Shown here: in pieces, positions 63,402 through 64,000 of the stretch
How positions within the stretch are numbered: position 1 is the stretch's first letter
Layout: every line of letters starts with the position of its first letter
Assembly (NCBI RefSeq): GCF_022829345.1
Contig: NZ_JAKSXV010000106.1
Span: 62,001-126,000 of the forward strand
Origin: Methylobacterium sp. J-090
Lineage (GTDB): Bacteria > Pseudomonadota > Alphaproteobacteria > Rhizobiales > Beijerinckiaceae
DNA length: 64,000 nucleotides
Reading direction: 5' to 3'
The notes under the pieces: model-generated
The model's input: only the letters and a program-made list of their open reading frames with translations
The model's database searches: none
Told to the model about the DNA's origin: nothing
Position numbers and translations under genes: made by a program

Positions 63402-63821
63402 ATGGCCGTCGGAAGCAGCACCAGCACCCCCACCACGCAGACGGCCACGGCCGCCACCGCCGCGAAATCCGCGAGCGGCGTCGCCGCTTCGATGAACTCG
63501 GACACGTTCCTGACCCTGCTGATGGCGCAGCTCAAGAACCAGGACCCGACGAAGCCGATGGATTCCACGGCCTATGTCGGCGAACTCGCGACCTTCTCGC
63601 AGGTGGAGCAGGCGACGAAGACCAACTCCAAGCTCGATTCCCTGTTGTCCTCGAGCTTCCTCGCGCAGGCCGACCAGATCATCGGCCGCACCATCACCTC
63701 GGCCGACGGCAACACCACCGGCGAGGTCCAGTCCGTGAAGATCACCAGCGAGGGAGCGCTCGCCCGCCTCACCAACGGCAAGGACGTGCTCCTGGCCCAG
63801 GGAATCTCGCTGTCGCAGTGA
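63402..63821 (+). CDS. flgD: Flagellar hook capping protein FlgD
   Basis: The hook-assembly scaffold, 139 residues. NSDTFLTLLMAQLKNQDPTKPMDSTAYVGELATFSQVEQ is the FlgD N-terminal domain. The protein is short because it lacks the C-terminal Tudor/Fn3-like region of the enteric protein, as is usual in Rhizobiales. It follows flbT by 29 bp and precedes fliQ by 88 bp. Confidence 0.93.
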   Translation: MAVGSSTSTPTTQTATAATAAKSASGVAASMNSDTFLTLLMAQLKNQDPTKPMDSTAYVGELATFSQVEQATKTNSKLDSLLSSSFLAQADQIIGRTITSADGNTTGEVQSVKITSEGALARLTNGKDVLLAQGISLSQ

Positions 63822-63909
63822 GGCTCTCGCCGCACCCCGAAACGGTGTAGGCAGGGTCGGACGCGGCGCGCGGGCGCGTCGCCGACCGCTTTACGAGGAA
63901 GGTCACCGG

Positions 63910-64000
63910 ATGAACGAGGTCGATGCCCTCGAACTCGTGCGCGCCGCGATCTGGACCGTGATCGTCGGCGCCGGCCCCGCCATCGGCGCGGCGATGCTCA
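63910..64000 (+). CDS. fliQ: Flagellar export apparatus protein FliQ, 5' end only
   Basis: Thirty codons are visible before the window ends: MNEVDALELVRAAIWTVIVG then AGPAIGAAML. The helix with a conserved small-residue pattern is the first membrane segment of FliQ, a gate component of the flagellar type III export channel. flgD-fliQ is the usual Rhizobiales order. ATG 63910 is preceded by GAGGAAGG. Confidence 0.8.
   Translation, partial: MNEVDALELVRAAIWTVIVGAGPAIGAAML

Noticed and set aside
1..64000. CRISPR array, tRNA, rRNA, insertion sequence or integrase
   Set aside because: I saw no regularly spaced repeats, cloverleaf-type sequence, rRNA segment, transposase motif or site-specific recombinase in either strand.

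Overview
The window is high-GC alphaproteobacterial chromosome, most likely from Methylobacteriaceae (Methylobacterium or Methylorubrum). The support is the flagellar gene order flgE-flgK-flgL-flaF-flbT-flgD-fliQ typical of Rhizobiales/Hyphomicrobiales, flagellin control genes flaF and flbT, a flagellin with a DUF1522-type insertion, a BA14K-family protein, a carotenoid biosynthesis membrane protein of the CruF type and rhizobial TadE/TadG proteins. The genus is an inference; no rRNA or tRNA gene is present to confirm it.

Layout. 1-1290: start of a flagellin gene (runs off the left edge) divergent from an flbT paralogue. 1295-11750: housekeeping and metabolic genes, namely an L,D-transpeptidase, an SDR oxidoreductase, a carotenoid biosynthesis membrane protein, zwf (TTG start), a GntR/FCD regulator and a 1232-residue bifunctional putA. 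11958-14070: omega-amino acid aminotransferase and an OmpW-like outer membrane protein. 14437-26278: a surface-polysaccharide locus with a diguanylate cyclase, a GT4 glycosyltransferase, a flippase, a back-to-back pair (GNAT/BioF2-like acyltransferase and cupin/JmjC-like protein) on the minus strand, a Wzz-like chain-length protein, a WecB-GT4 fusion and a GINT1-like glycosyltransferase. 26482-31228: a four-gene run of MFS permease, metallophosphoesterase, ArsB-like permease and a duplicated DUF606/YdcZ-type transporter. 31541-36093: small proteins (one BrnA-like), DUF188 protein, adenylate cyclase, aldo/keto reductase, phosphate-selective-type porin. 36159-38846: three Tad pseudopilin-type genes. 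38900-46800: PBP1A, glutamine amidotransferase, acyltransferase 3, HNH protein, alpha/beta hydrolase, M50 protease, BA14K glycine-rich protein. 46996-49081: TPP riboswitch and thiC. 49082-51725: an AT-richer islet with a lone AraC regulator and a probable monooxygenase remnant. 51726-54522: DUF429 protein, NUDIX hydrolase, beta-carbonic anhydrase, PilZ protein. 54673-64000: flagellar run (unknown membrane protein, DUF1217 protein, flgF, fliI, flgE, flgK, flgL, flaF, flbT, flgD, fliQ partial).

The observation I find most interesting is a domain shared between the flagellin at the left edge and the DUF1217 protein at the right end: the same INGQIAA...NLAGKV signature lies in the variable region of the flagellin and splits the DUF1217 domain of the other protein. 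Other leads are two FlbT paralogues, the WecB-GT4 fusion, the uncharacterised transporter/phosphoesterase operon, and a transporter whose two halves are still very similar.
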